DNA from: Desulfatitalea alkaliphila
GTDB lineage: Bacteria; Desulfobacterota; Desulfobacteria; Desulfobacterales; Desulfosarcinaceae
Assembly (NCBI RefSeq): GCF_022968795.1
Contig: NZ_JALJRB010000021.1
Coordinates: 17,106 to 81,105, forward strand
Reading direction: 5' to 3'
Length of the DNA: 64,000 nucleotides
The position numbers and the translations under genes are program-made. Positions 1 to 6,641 of the stretch are shown piece by piece (the stretch's first letter is position 1; every line of letters begins with the position of its first letter). Below the pieces are notes generated by a model. That model was not told where the DNA came from and made no database searches. It saw only the letters and a program-made list of their open reading frames with translations.

Positions 1-502
1 TGGATATGTCGGAACCTGTTATTTGTAAATGCGGTATGTGGGTGGCCAGGGCACAGGCCAGGTTGCCGGCGCCGGTGCAAAGGTCGATGGCGATCAACGG
101 TTTATCGGTATTCGCACCAATATCGTGCAGGATGTTCAGGGCGGTGTTGCCGAGCAGTTCGGTTTCCTTGCGGGGGATCAGGGCGCGTGCATCTGCCAGG
201 AGTTCGATGTTCATAAATTGCTGCCGGCCGGTCAGGTGCGCCAGAGGAATGCCGCTCAGCCTTTGTTTAATGAGCGTTTGGAGCACGGCTCGGCGCTGAT
301 CGTCGAGGATGGGCAGCGCGGTTTTGCTGGCGGTTTCCACGCTCATGGGGTTGCCTGCGGCTTTGTGCCAGAGGGCACAAACTGTGGCTTCGGCGTTTTC
401 CTCGGGCTTGTCGGGCAGCATATGCAGCTGGGTGGTGACCGTTGCGGTTAGATCTGCGAATAATGCCGAGAGCGGGTTTGGTAGGTTGGCGTGTATACGC
501 AC
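1..502 (-). CDS. PrmC/HemK-like N5-glutamine methyltransferase, 3' end cut by the window
   Basis: The reverse strand reads open from a GTG at 502 to the window edge, giving 167 residues. The part seen matches the N-terminal helical domain of PrmC: a GIPLAHLTG segment, then a strand ending IPRKETE where family members have PRPDTE. The SAM-binding motif I, IDLCTGAGN, follows. Known PrmC enzymes methylate the Gln of release-factor GGQ motifs. The NPPY catalytic motif would lie beyond the edge, so substrate cannot be judged. The glycine motif carries Cys where Gly is usual. Its place at the end of an exopolysaccharide locus makes another methylation substrate possible. The GTG is the first start after an in-frame stop, with no clear ribosome site. 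Confidence 0.75.
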   Translation of the reverse strand, partial: MRIHANLPNPLSALFADLTATVTTQLHMLPDKPEENAEATVCALWHKAAGNPMSVETASKTALPILDDQRRAVLQTLIKQRLSGIPLAHLTGRQQFMNIELLADARALIPRKETELLGNTALNILHDIGANTDKPLIAIDLCTGAGNLACALATHIPHLQITGSDIS

Positions 503-775
503 GTTGATATAGCTCCGCCTGGTCGGTTACATGTGTTGAGAGCTGCCGATAGTGTTATTGGTGTCAAAGGTTTTTATTACACTTTCAAGTGTGTCTTCAT
601 GCATATCGTGTGCCTATTTTTGGGAATGTATGGGAATTCAAGAATTTGGATTGTTCTGGGGCTATTGGGAGCGCTTTGTCAATAAAATTGGCGCGATGGG
701 TAGCAATTTATTGGCGGTTTTCAGGGTAACATTGTGCCAATTATGGGTATGATGTGACATAGTTGTTTGTATGTG

Positions 776-822
776 GGTGGGTTGTTGGTTGTGGGTTGGG
801 GGTTGGGGGTTGATATAAGGGG
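776..822 (+). repeat. G/T-rich heptanucleotide repeat block
   Basis: Period-7 units of the kind GTGGGTT and GGGGGTT are repeated with small changes. G runs of 3-5 separated by TT could form a G-quadruplex on this strand. It lies just downstream of the asparagine synthetase stop codon. Confidence 0.8.
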
Positions 823-867
823 CGTTGGATCGGCTTTGTTTGGTTCGGCCTGCCCTTTCCGTTGGGT

Positions 868-898
868 GGTGGATCCGCTTCGCTTGATCCACCCTACG
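868..898. repeat. REP-like hairpin repeat, copy 1
   Basis: Imperfect palindrome: GGTGGATC and GATCCACC arms around CGCTTCGCTT, then CTACG. It is one of nine copies between 0.87 and 11.7 kb, and sits 12 nt beyond the stop codon of the asparagine synthetase gene. Confidence 0.85.
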
Positions 899-909
899 GG
901 GTGTGGGGG

Positions 910-2889
910 TTAGGGTTGTTTTTGGATGATTTTGTTGGGGGTGATGTGTTGGGTGTTTGGGGTTGGGGTGTTGGCGATGAAGTGGTGGTGGGCGAGTTGG
1001 GTGGAGAGGATGCCTACCACGGCCATGTTTTGGACTTCGCTGCCGTGGCCGCCGTTGCGGTATTTGTGCAGCAGGCGGGTCACTTTGAGCGGGTCGAAGA
1101 GGTTTGTTTTTTTGAGGTTTTCTTCGGAGAGCAGGGCATCTACGTAGTCGCTGGGGCCCGGGTTGAAAAAGACCTCCTGAATGGGGGCTCTGTAAGGTTG
1201 TTTGGGCCGGGTGCGGACGGTGTCGGGGATCAGGCCCTGGAAGCTTTTTTTGAGGATGTATTTTTCGTTCAGGCCGTTGATTTTCCAATGGGGCGGCATG
1301 CGCGCGGCGAAATCGATCACCCGGTAATCCAGGAATGGGAGGCGGATTTCCAGGGAGTGGGCCATGGCCGGGCGGTCTCCTTGGGAGGAGAGCAGGTAGT
1401 TGGACAAGAAGATGTCCATTTCCAGGTATTGGGCTCTGGACAGGGTGTCGCGGGTTGAAAAATTTGGGGGTAGGTTTGCCAGGGCCTGTTCGTCGGGGGC
1501 GTAGCCGGACAGGGCGGCTGCCAGGTCGTTGGAGAAAAAGCCGGTGTTCTTGCCGGTGTTGTTCCAGCGGATGCGGTGTGAAAAGCAGGGGTCTTCCAGG
1601 TCGCCGGGTTTGACAGCGTAAAAGGCGTAGAGGAAGGCGCTGCCGCGAGAGGCGTTTTTGAAGATGTAGGGGTAGAGTTTCTGGAGCAGCCGGGGGCGCT
1701 GGGTCGATCGGGGCTGCTTGGCCCAGAAGCTCCGGATTTTGGCCTCTTTGAAGATGTTGTAGCCGCCGAACACTTCGTCAGCGCCTTCGCCGGTGAGCAC
1801 CACCTTGAAATTGTTGTCGCGCACCAGGCGCGAGAGCAGGTAGAGGGGGACGGGGGCGGTGCGCAGGATGGGCTTTTCACAGTGGTAGATGACATCGGGG
1901 AAGTTTTCCCGGATGAGCTGGTTTGTGGCCAGGGTCTGTTGGTGGTCGGTGCCCAGGTGGGCGATCATTTGGCGCTGGTAGCTGCTTTCGTCGAAGTCGC
2001 CTTCCTGAAACCCGATGGAAAATGTTTTGAGCTGGTTGTTGAAGTTGCGGGATATCAGGGCGGTGATCAGGGAAGAGTCCAGGCCGCCGGAGAGATATGC
2101 GCCCACGGGCACGTCGGCCCGGAGGCGAAGGCGCACGGCGTCAAGCAGGAGTTCGCGCAGGGCCTCGCCGGCTTCCGGGAGTGTGCCTTGCCAGCGTTGG
2201 TCCGGGGCGTAATAGGGGATCGTCCAGAAGGCGCGACAATCGATGCGGCCCCCTTTGACGGTCATGTAGTGGCCGGGGGGCAGTTCGTGAATGTTTTCGA
2301 AGAGGGTGCCTTCGCGGAGGGTGGTCCAGAAGGTGAAGATCTGGTGCAGGGCTTTGGGGTCGATGGCGCGGGGTACTTGGGGGTGAGTTAAGAGCGCCTT
2401 GATTTCGGAGGCGAAGAGCAGCTGGTTGTTGCACTGGGTATAGAAGAAGGGGCGGATGCCCACGCGGTCACGGGCCAGGAAGAGCTCTTTTTTGCGGTTG
2501 TCCCAGATGGCCAGGGAGAATTGGCCGTTGATTTTTTCCAGGCAGGCTGGGCCGTATTCTTCGTAGAGGTGCAGCAGCACCTCGGTGTCGGTGTCGGTGG
2601 TGAAGCGGTGGCCTTTGGCGAGCAGGTCGGGTTTGAGTTCGATGTAGTTGAATACCTCGCCGTTGTAGATGATCCAGAGGGTGCCGTCTTCGTTGCCGAT
2701 GGGTTGGCCGCCGCCCTGGAGGCCGATGATGCTGAGTCGGGCGTGGCCGAGGCCGATGCGGTCATCGAGGTAGATGCCGCTTTCGTCCGGTCCGCGGTGG
2801 CGGATGGCGGAAACCATGGAGGTTAGTTGGTTGGGGGTTGGGGGTTGTTGGTTGGGGGTTAGGTTCAGGATGCCTGATATGCCGCACAT
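910..2889 (-). CDS. asnB: Glutamine-hydrolysing asparagine synthetase (amidotransferase) of the EPS locus
   Basis: The 659-residue protein starts MCGISGILNL, which puts the glutaminase nucleophile at Cys2 after Met removal. The upstream in-frame extension is repeat-derived. An AAGGAA ribosome site lies before the ATG at 2889. The N-terminal class II glutaminase domain holds HRGPDE (31-36) and YNGEVFNY. The synthetase domain holds the PP-loop SGGLDSS at 267-273. Family members make Asn from Asp, Gln and ATP; copies in exosortase EPS loci probably amidate a sugar or carrier instead (inference). Residues 11-23 (TPNQQPPTPNQLT) are encoded by a heptad repeat inside the gene. The C-terminal tail is also Pro/Thr/Asn-rich. 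Confidence 0.9.
   Translation of the reverse strand: MCGISGILNLTPNQQPPTPNQLTSMVSAIRHRGPDESGIYLDDRIGLGHARLSIIGLQGGGQPIGNEDGTLWIIYNGEVFNYIELKPDLLAKGHRFTTDTDTEVLLHLYEEYGPACLEKINGQFSLAIWDNRKKELFLARDRVGIRPFFYTQCNNQLLFASEIKALLTHPQVPRAIDPKALHQIFTFWTTLREGTLFENIHELPPGHYMTVKGGRIDCRAFWTIPYYAPDQRWQGTLPEAGEALRELLLDAVRLRLRADVPVGAYLSGGLDSSLITALISRNFNNQLKTFSIGFQEGDFDESSYQRQMIAHLGTDHQQTLATNQLIRENFPDVIYHCEKPILRTAPVPLYLLSRLVRDNNFKVVLTGEGADEVFGGYNIFKEAKIRSFWAKQPRSTQRPRLLQKLYPYIFKNASRGSAFLYAFYAVKPGDLEDPCFSHRIRWNNTGKNTGFFSNDLAAALSGYAPDEQALANLPPNFSTRDTLSRAQYLEMDIFLSNYLLSSQGDRPAMAHSLEIRLPFLDYRVIDFAARMPPHWKINGLNEKYILKKSFQGLIPDTVRTRPKQPYRAPIQEVFFNPGPSDYVDALLSEENLKKTNLFDPLKVTRLLHKYRNGGHGSEVQNMAVVGILSTQLAHHHFIANTPTPNTQHITPNKIIQKQP
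2821..2864 (+). repeat. Heptad repeat block inside the asparagine synthetase gene
   Basis: TTGGGGG-type heptads lie within the coding region, 25 nt inside the start codon. They encode the loop after the first beta strand of the glutaminase domain, on the opposite strand, without breaking the frame. Confidence 0.8.
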
Positions 2890-2904
2890 GGGTGGTTCCT
2901 TGGG

Positions 2905-2950
2905 TATGGGGGTTGTTTGTTGAGGGTTGTTGGTGGTTGGTTGGGGGTGG
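2905..2950 (+). repeat. G/T-rich heptad block in the 5' leader of asnB
   Basis: Period-7 units around GGGTTGT lie 16 nt upstream of the asnB start codon, beyond the AAGGAA ribosome site. The transcript would carry the C-rich strand. Confidence 0.75.
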
Positions 2951-2960
2951 AGAGTTTGGA

Positions 2961-3329
2961 TCATCCGTTGTGAAGCAGATGGTTGAGTGTTGCCTTTAAT
3001 TTCGGGATATGGTTCTTGCAGATGTCAAAAATGATTTCATAGTCTATCATCTCGTAATGGTGGGAAATGATGTCTCGCAGTCTCATTATCATCACCCACT
3101 CGATCTCAGGGAACCTATTAAGGATGGTGCTATCTATCTTATCGATTTTCTTTACTAACTCACCTATAACTTGCAAACGCATCGCAATCGCATCAAGGAC
3201 AAGCGTTCCTTCGAATGAGGACACAAAATCATCCGGTGATTCAATTTGGGCAGCTCTTCCTTCCACCATTAGAATAGCTTCACTTATCCTGGCCAAGTAA
3301 TCCCTGATTAGATTTTTCGAATTAGACAT
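2961..3329 (-). CDS. hepT: HepT-like HEPN toxin, copy 1
   Basis: A 122-residue alpha-helical DUF86/HEPN protein. The ribonuclease motif R-x4-H-x-Y is complete, as RDIISHHY near residue 84-91. In characterised HEPN/MNT systems HepT cleaves RNA and is silenced when the MNT partner adenylylates the Tyr of this motif. Its start overlaps the end of the MNT gene by 8 nt, the same geometry as the second pair at 5.8-6.6 kb. It is the third gene of a vapB-like/mntA/hepT operon. Family assignment is firm; activity is inferred. Confidence 0.88.
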   Translation of the reverse strand: MSNSKNLIRDYLARISEAILMVEGRAAQIESPDDFVSSFEGTLVLDAIAMRLQVIGELVKKIDKIDSTILNRFPEIEWVMIMRLRDIISHHYEMIDYEIIFDICKNHIPKLKATLNHLLHNG

Positions 3330-3624
3330 AAATTGTCTGGTGTTCTATTTTCTTTATGAATTGGTTATTAATTTTGTCACTTTTTCTAGTAATTTCAATA
3401 TTTTTGCTGAATTTACGCTCTAAAAAAATTTGGAGACCGGCAAGATATTCAAACCGAGGTTCTTTTAGTTTTATCAGGATGTCGATATCGCTTTGTTCAT
3501 TGGGGTTGCCCGTTGCATAAGAACCGAACAAACCTATTTCCACAACACCGAATCGTTCTTGCATTACCTTTTTGTCAGCCCTTAAACTATTGAGTATGTC
3601 GTCTTTCGTAAGTTTTGATTTCAT
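3322..3624 (-). CDS. mntA: MntA-like minimal nucleotidyltransferase antitoxin, copy 1
   Basis: A 100-residue polymerase-beta-fold nucleotidyltransferase with the motif GS-x10-DxD intact (GSYATGNPNEQSDID, from about residue 34) and a third carboxylate likely near FEYL. MNT antitoxins use ATP to AMPylate the HepT toxin. The ATG overlaps the TGA of the preceding VapB-like gene (ATGA), so the two are translationally coupled. The C-terminal 25 residues are almost repeated in a decayed copy at 4.27 kb. Confidence 0.88.
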   Translation of the reverse strand: MKSKLTKDDILNSLRADKKVMQERFGVVEIGLFGSYATGNPNEQSDIDILIKLKEPRFEYLAGLQIFLERKFSKNIEITRKSDKINNQFIKKIEHQTIYV

Positions 3625-3839
3625 GGGTCCTCTGAAACTGCGCGCAACTTCCGCGAGTCTTTATGGTCAAAATCGTTATGGAAATCGATTTTTCCTGCCA
3701 GGTCTGTTAAATCTTTTTGCTTTTTTACGATGATCAAAGTGCGCAAGGCTTCGTGAACCAAGTCTTTTGTGGTGCGGACGCCGCTTACCTGTATGGCTTC
3801 TTTTAGCAGTTGGTCATCAATTTCGATGTTTGTGCGCAT
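3621..3839 (-). CDS. VapB-type antitoxin-like protein
   Basis: A 72-residue protein beginning MRTNIEIDDQLLKEA and continuing with an EALRTLI helix: the ribbon-helix-helix DNA-binding start of VapB-family antitoxins (DUF2191-like), followed by a LAGKIDF toxin-binding tail. No VapC PIN-domain gene follows. Its stop overlaps the mntA start, so it heads a mixed operon with a HEPN/MNT pair and may act as its repressor (inference). A hairpin repeat lies 21 nt before its start codon. Confidence 0.75.
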   Translation of the reverse strand: MRTNIEIDDQLLKEAIQVSGVRTTKDLVHEALRTLIIVKKQKDLTDLAGKIDFHNDFDHKDSRKLRAVSEDP

Positions 3840-3860
3840 GGCGATACTCGATGGAAAGAT

Positions 3861-3891
3861 GGTGGATCCGCTTCGCTTGATCCACCCTACG
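3861..3891. repeat. REP-like hairpin repeat, copy 2
   Basis: Same palindrome as at 868. It is preceded by GGAAAGAT, a flank shared with the copy at 4561. It lies directly upstream of the VapB-like gene. Confidence 0.85.
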
Positions 3892-3964
3892 GTTGATTCA
3901 GCATAGGGTTGATCCGCCCTGCCCTTTTATGATTTCTCGGATTAGATCGGGATGGTGTGTAAAA

Positions 3965-4180
3965 TCATTTAATTTCTCTTTTCCATGCTCTCGTGCGCAG
4001 ATCGTTCAGGTTAATCTCCCTTTCTTTCCATATTCCAAAAAGTTTTCTGATATCTGAAGTATTTTTCAATTTGTCTACTTTATCCAATTCATGAAACTCA
4101 AGAAAGGAGAATTCCTTTAACAGGCTTATAACAATGTCTTTTTTTGATTGGTCTTTTATGTCTATCAATATTTTGCTCAT
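3965..4180 (-). CDS. Small antitoxin-like protein, no toxin partner
   Basis: A 71-residue acidic/basic protein. The C-terminal half, reading DIRKLFGIWKEREINLNDLR, resembles the toxin-binding tail of AbrB- or VapB-type antitoxins, where an IWKDR-like segment is common. There is no DNA-binding domain I can name in the N-terminal half. No toxin gene follows; the next downstream element is a hairpin repeat and then the VapB-like gene. It may be the survivor of a broken module. Lower A/T-biased codon use than the EPS genes fits an acquired cassette. Confidence 0.5.
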   Translation of the reverse strand: MSKILIDIKDQSKKDIVISLLKEFSFLEFHELDKVDKLKNTSDIRKLFGIWKEREINLNDLRTRAWKREIK

Positions 4181-4270
4181 TAGATATTCACCTCTATTTT
4201 AAGCTGTCGGATTTATAGACAACATATAGTTTGAGATCTTTGTCGTCAAGCCGGTGATAGATTCTTGGAA

Positions 4271-4354
4271 TTAGACATAAACTGTCTTGTGTTCGTATTT
4301 CTTTATAAAGTGGCTGCTAATTTTGTCCCTTTTTCTCGTGATTTCGACATACAT
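4271..4354 (-). pseudogene. Decayed C-terminal fragment of a second mntA
   Basis: The reverse strand encodes VEITRKRDKISSHFIKKYEH and then KTVYV and a stop. The end of the mntA at 3322 reads IEITRKSDKINNQFIKKIEH and then QTIYV and a stop. DNA identity continues past the stop into the hepT start region (ATTAGACATAAA). The catalytic N-terminal part is gone. The fragment directly follows the 62-aa antitoxin-like ORF, mirroring the intact vapB-like/mntA order. Confidence 0.75.
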
Positions 4355-4542
4355 CAGCGGGGGTCACGCTTTACATCGGTTTCAAGTGTCTTGCGTAGTT
4401 GGTCTGTGTTCGGCAGGTCCTTCCATGCACCGGCCAATTTCCGGATGTCATCCGGCCAATTCATAGCAGTTTGATTGGTTTTGATATCAGGCCCCCAACG
4501 CCTTTTGGAGGTGTTGTCACTGGATTTGATGATGATTTTCAT
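4354..4542 (-). CDS. Small antitoxin-like protein upstream of the mntA fragment
   Basis: A 62-residue protein with a C-terminal stretch DDIRKLAGAWKDLPNTDQLR and an acidic end, a form seen in short VapB/AbrB-type antitoxins. The N-terminal DNA-binding part is short and Lys/Ser-rich, so the protein may be truncated. A hairpin repeat with the same GGAAAGAT flank as the VapB-like gene lies 18 nt before its start. No toxin follows, only the mntA remnant. I regard it as an orphan antitoxin; expression is unknown. Confidence 0.5.
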   Translation of the reverse strand: MKIIIKSSDNTSKRRWGPDIKTNQTAMNWPDDIRKLAGAWKDLPNTDQLRKTLETDVKRDPR

Positions 4543-4560
4543 TTTCGTTTCAGGAAAGAT

Positions 4561-4591
4561 GGTGGATCCGCTTCGCTTGATCCACCCTACG
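4561..4591. repeat. REP-like hairpin repeat, copy 3
   Basis: Same sequence and same 5' flank as copy 2, immediately upstream of the 62-aa antitoxin-like ORF. Confidence 0.85.
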
Positions 4592-4612
4592 GTTTATCCA
4601 CCCTGGTCTGTT

Positions 4613-4700
4613 TGATTGTTGTTGGTGGTTGGTTGGGGGCGGTTTGTCCACTCTGCCCTGTTTGGATATTGTTGGTTGTTTGTTGGGGGTTGGGGGTGGA
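4613..4700 (+). repeat. Two G/T-rich heptad blocks
   Basis: Period-7 GGTTGGG- and TTGTTGG-type units at 4613-4640 and 4671-4700, split by non-repeat sequence. They lie just downstream of the nadE stop codon. Confidence 0.7.
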
Positions 4701-4714
4701 TTGGGCCGGTTGTT

Positions 4715-5701
4715 TTAGGGTTCGATTTCTGGGACTTTTTCGATCAGCAGGGGCGGCAGGTGCAGGTAACGGGTGGTTGAGCGTTTGGTGTCGATGTCGT
4801 CGTATACGCGTTGGACCTGGTCGGGGGTCAGGTTGACGGTTTGGGCGACTTGGTCGGGGGTGTAGCCGTTGTTTTTGCCGTAGAGGCAGAGGTCCATTTT
4901 GTCGTAGGGCAGTGAGAAGTAGAATTCGTCCTGGCCTTGGGCAAGGGAATAGGTGTCGGTTGTGGGTGGACGGTGGCGGATCTTTTCGGGTACGCCCAGG
5001 TGGGCGGCCAGTTGGTAGACTTGGGTTTTGTAGAGGTGGGCGATGGGTTTGATGTCGGCGGCGCCATCGCCGTTTTTTACGAAGAAGCCCTGGTCGTATT
5101 CGAGCCGGTTGGGGGTGCCGGCCACGGCGTAGTGCAGGCGGTCGGCGTGGTAGTATTCGAGCATTTTGCGGGTGCGCTGCTTGAAGTTGGTGGCGGCGAC
5201 GATTTCCAGGTAGGCTTGCAGGGGCAGCCGTTGTTTGATGGTTTCGCCTTCCGGGGATTGGGCCACGATGGAAAAGAGGTTGAAGGCGTTGGATTGGGTG
5301 ACGTTGGTGCTGACGATCTTGGATTTCCATCCGGTGGTGTACTGGGGGATGACTTGGCGCACGGCGTCGTCGTAGCGGGTGTAGAAGCCTACGGCGGTTA
5401 GGATGTTTGAGATGTTTTCGGTTACGTGGGCGACTTTGAAGGTGTCGGCCACGAGGGTGCTCAGCTCGAGGGTGTCGTCGGCGGAGTGGCGTTCGGGCAT
5501 GAGCAGGGCCAGGATGCGTTCAGGGCCTAAGGCTTTGACGGCCAGGCCGAGGGTGACGCTGCTGTCGATGCCGCCGGACAGGGCGACGATGAGGCCGCGG
5601 CGTTTGAGTTGCTTGGTGAGCGTTTCGCGGATTTGGTTGGTTATTTTTTGGGTTTCTTGTTCGGGGTTGATGTCCAGCAGGGATTGGGTGAAGGGTTTCA
5701 T
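4715..5701 (-). CDS. nadE: NAD+ synthetase (PP-loop), embedded in the EPS locus
   Basis: A 328-residue protein. The PP-loop ATP site SGGIDSS is at 42-48. A TPNRLEYDQGFFVKNGDGA segment matches the NadE deamido-NAD/ATP site and supports NAD synthetase over other PP-loop enzymes. There is no nitrilase glutaminase domain, so this would be the ammonia-dependent type. The start at 5701 has a GAAGGAAACC ribosome site; an in-frame extension upstream is repeat-encoded. NadE-like genes beside asparagine synthetase genes are known from other EPS loci, where their role is not settled. Heptad repeats sit 11 nt before the start codon. Confidence 0.88.
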   Translation of the reverse strand: MKPFTQSLLDINPEQETQKITNQIRETLTKQLKRRGLIVALSGGIDSSVTLGLAVKALGPERILALLMPERHSADDTLELSTLVADTFKVAHVTENISNILTAVGFYTRYDDAVRQVIPQYTTGWKSKIVSTNVTQSNAFNLFSIVAQSPEGETIKQRLPLQAYLEIVAATNFKQRTRKMLEYYHADRLHYAVAGTPNRLEYDQGFFVKNGDGAADIKPIAHLYKTQVYQLAAHLGVPEKIRHRPPTTDTYSLAQGQDEFYFSLPYDKMDLCLYGKNNGYTPDQVAQTVNLTPDQVQRVYDDIDTKRSTTRYLHLPPLLIEKVPEIEP

Positions 5702-5711
5702 GGTTTCCTTC

Positions 5712-5765
5712 GTGGGTTTGGGGTTGGGGGTTGATGGTTGTGGGTTGGTTGTTGTTGGTTGTGGT
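5712..5765 (+). repeat. G/T-rich heptad block in the nadE leader
   Basis: Units such as GGGGTTG and GTGGGTT repeat with period 7 between the nadE ribosome site and the hepT copy 2 stop codon. Confidence 0.75.
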
Positions 5766-5786
5766 TTATGAATTGCTATCCGGTTT

Positions 5787-6209
5787 TCATTTTGTTTTGA
5801 GCCAATTGATGATGGCCTTTTGAAAGTGATGGAAATCATCGAGGTGCTTTCGTAATATCCCCACAACGATTTCCACATCAACCCTGTCATAATGATGAAC
5901 GATGATGTTTCTGAATTTTGCTATTTTTTCCAGCGTTCGACAAAGGTCCCCATCGATAATTGTGTTTTCATGCAATACCCGGAAGGTGTCGGCGTAACTG
6001 TCAGGCAACCTGAAGCCTTGATCGGAAATGATGTGCCCAGCGATATCCACGCAGGTTTCAATCATCATCTGCAGGGTTCGTTCGATGATGCGCTGCAATT
6101 TCCAATCCGCACGATATGCATCGGTAGATGTACCCCTAAATTCCGAGATTTGCTGATAATATTGCTCAAATTCAGATATTTTCCGCAGAATCAATGTCTT
6201 ATCAACCAC
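5787..6209 (-). CDS. hepT: HepT-like HEPN toxin, copy 2
   Basis: A 140-residue DUF86/HEPN protein with the RNase motif RNIIVHHY (R-x4-H-x-Y) near residue 99-106. It is only distantly similar to copy 1, so the two pairs are separate acquisitions rather than a recent duplication. The start overlaps the upstream MNT gene by 8 nt. Expected role: RNA-cleaving toxin restrained by AMPylation of the motif Tyr. Codon use is more A/T-rich than the flanking EPS genes. Confidence 0.88.
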   Translation of the reverse strand: MVDKTLILRKISEFEQYYQQISEFRGTSTDAYRADWKLQRIIERTLQMMIETCVDIAGHIISDQGFRLPDSYADTFRVLHENTIIDGDLCRTLEKIAKFRNIIVHHYDRVDVEIVVGILRKHLDDFHHFQKAIINWLKTK

Positions 6210-6627
6210 CCAAATACCTCCTGGTCAGAATCTTCGATTCTATATTACGGTGATAATCGAAATATTTTCTCATCGTGATGGAGAGGTGCCGGTGGCGAAT
6301 GTGTGGCTGCCGGTCGGTGAGCCTTTTGCTGTTTTTGAGGATGTTCATGCTGATGGGTAAGGTGGCTTTGTTGAGGATCACCAGATCGATTTCGTCGGTT
6401 CCCAGTATATCATTCAGGCATCCCAGGATTTCCATTTTTGCTTGCGCCAGTTCGTCGTCATGGGTCAGATAGACGGCGATATCCACATCGCTGAGGGGTG
6501 TTTGTTTACCTTTGGCCAGACTCCCGAAGAGTAATGAAAAGGCCACGTCCGGTCTTGAATCGAGATAGGCGGCGGCGGCTGGGATGCGCTCAAGGATGTT
6601 GTTTGGTAATTGGTTGGTTTTGATCAT
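6202..6627 (-). CDS. mntA: MntA-like nucleotidyltransferase antitoxin, copy 2
   Basis: A 141-residue MNT-fold protein, longer than copy 1. The GS-x10-DxD motif is complete (GSLAKGKQTPLSDVD), followed by EIDLVILN carrying the third acidic residue. It is expected to AMPylate and neutralise HepT copy 2. I start it at the ATG at 6627; longer in-frame readings run into the hairpin repeat and the deacetylase gene. The hairpin repeat copy 4 is 27 nt upstream of the start. Confidence 0.87.
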   Translation of the reverse strand: MIKTNQLPNNILERIPAAAAYLDSRPDVAFSLLFGSLAKGKQTPLSDVDIAVYLTHDDELAQAKMEILGCLNDILGTDEIDLVILNKATLPISMNILKNSKRLTDRQPHIRHRHLSITMRKYFDYHRNIESKILTRRYLGG

Positions 6628-6641
6628 TGGTATGGGTTTGA

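Larger units (their letters stand above)
503..909. other. Intergenic stretch with repeats only
   Basis: I see no convincing gene here. The 5' half is A/T-rich and probably holds the promoter of the methyltransferase. The 3' half contains a G/T-rich heptad block and one hairpin repeat, listed separately. Confidence 0.5.

Noticed and set aside
2890..2964. Upstream extension of the asparagine synthetase frame
   Set aside because: It encodes only repeat-derived Pro/Thr/Asn residues and would bury the catalytic Cys2, which must be N-terminal.
5702..5890. Longer NAD synthetase start
   Set aside because: The extra 63 residues overlap hepT and repeat DNA; a ribosome site favours 5701.
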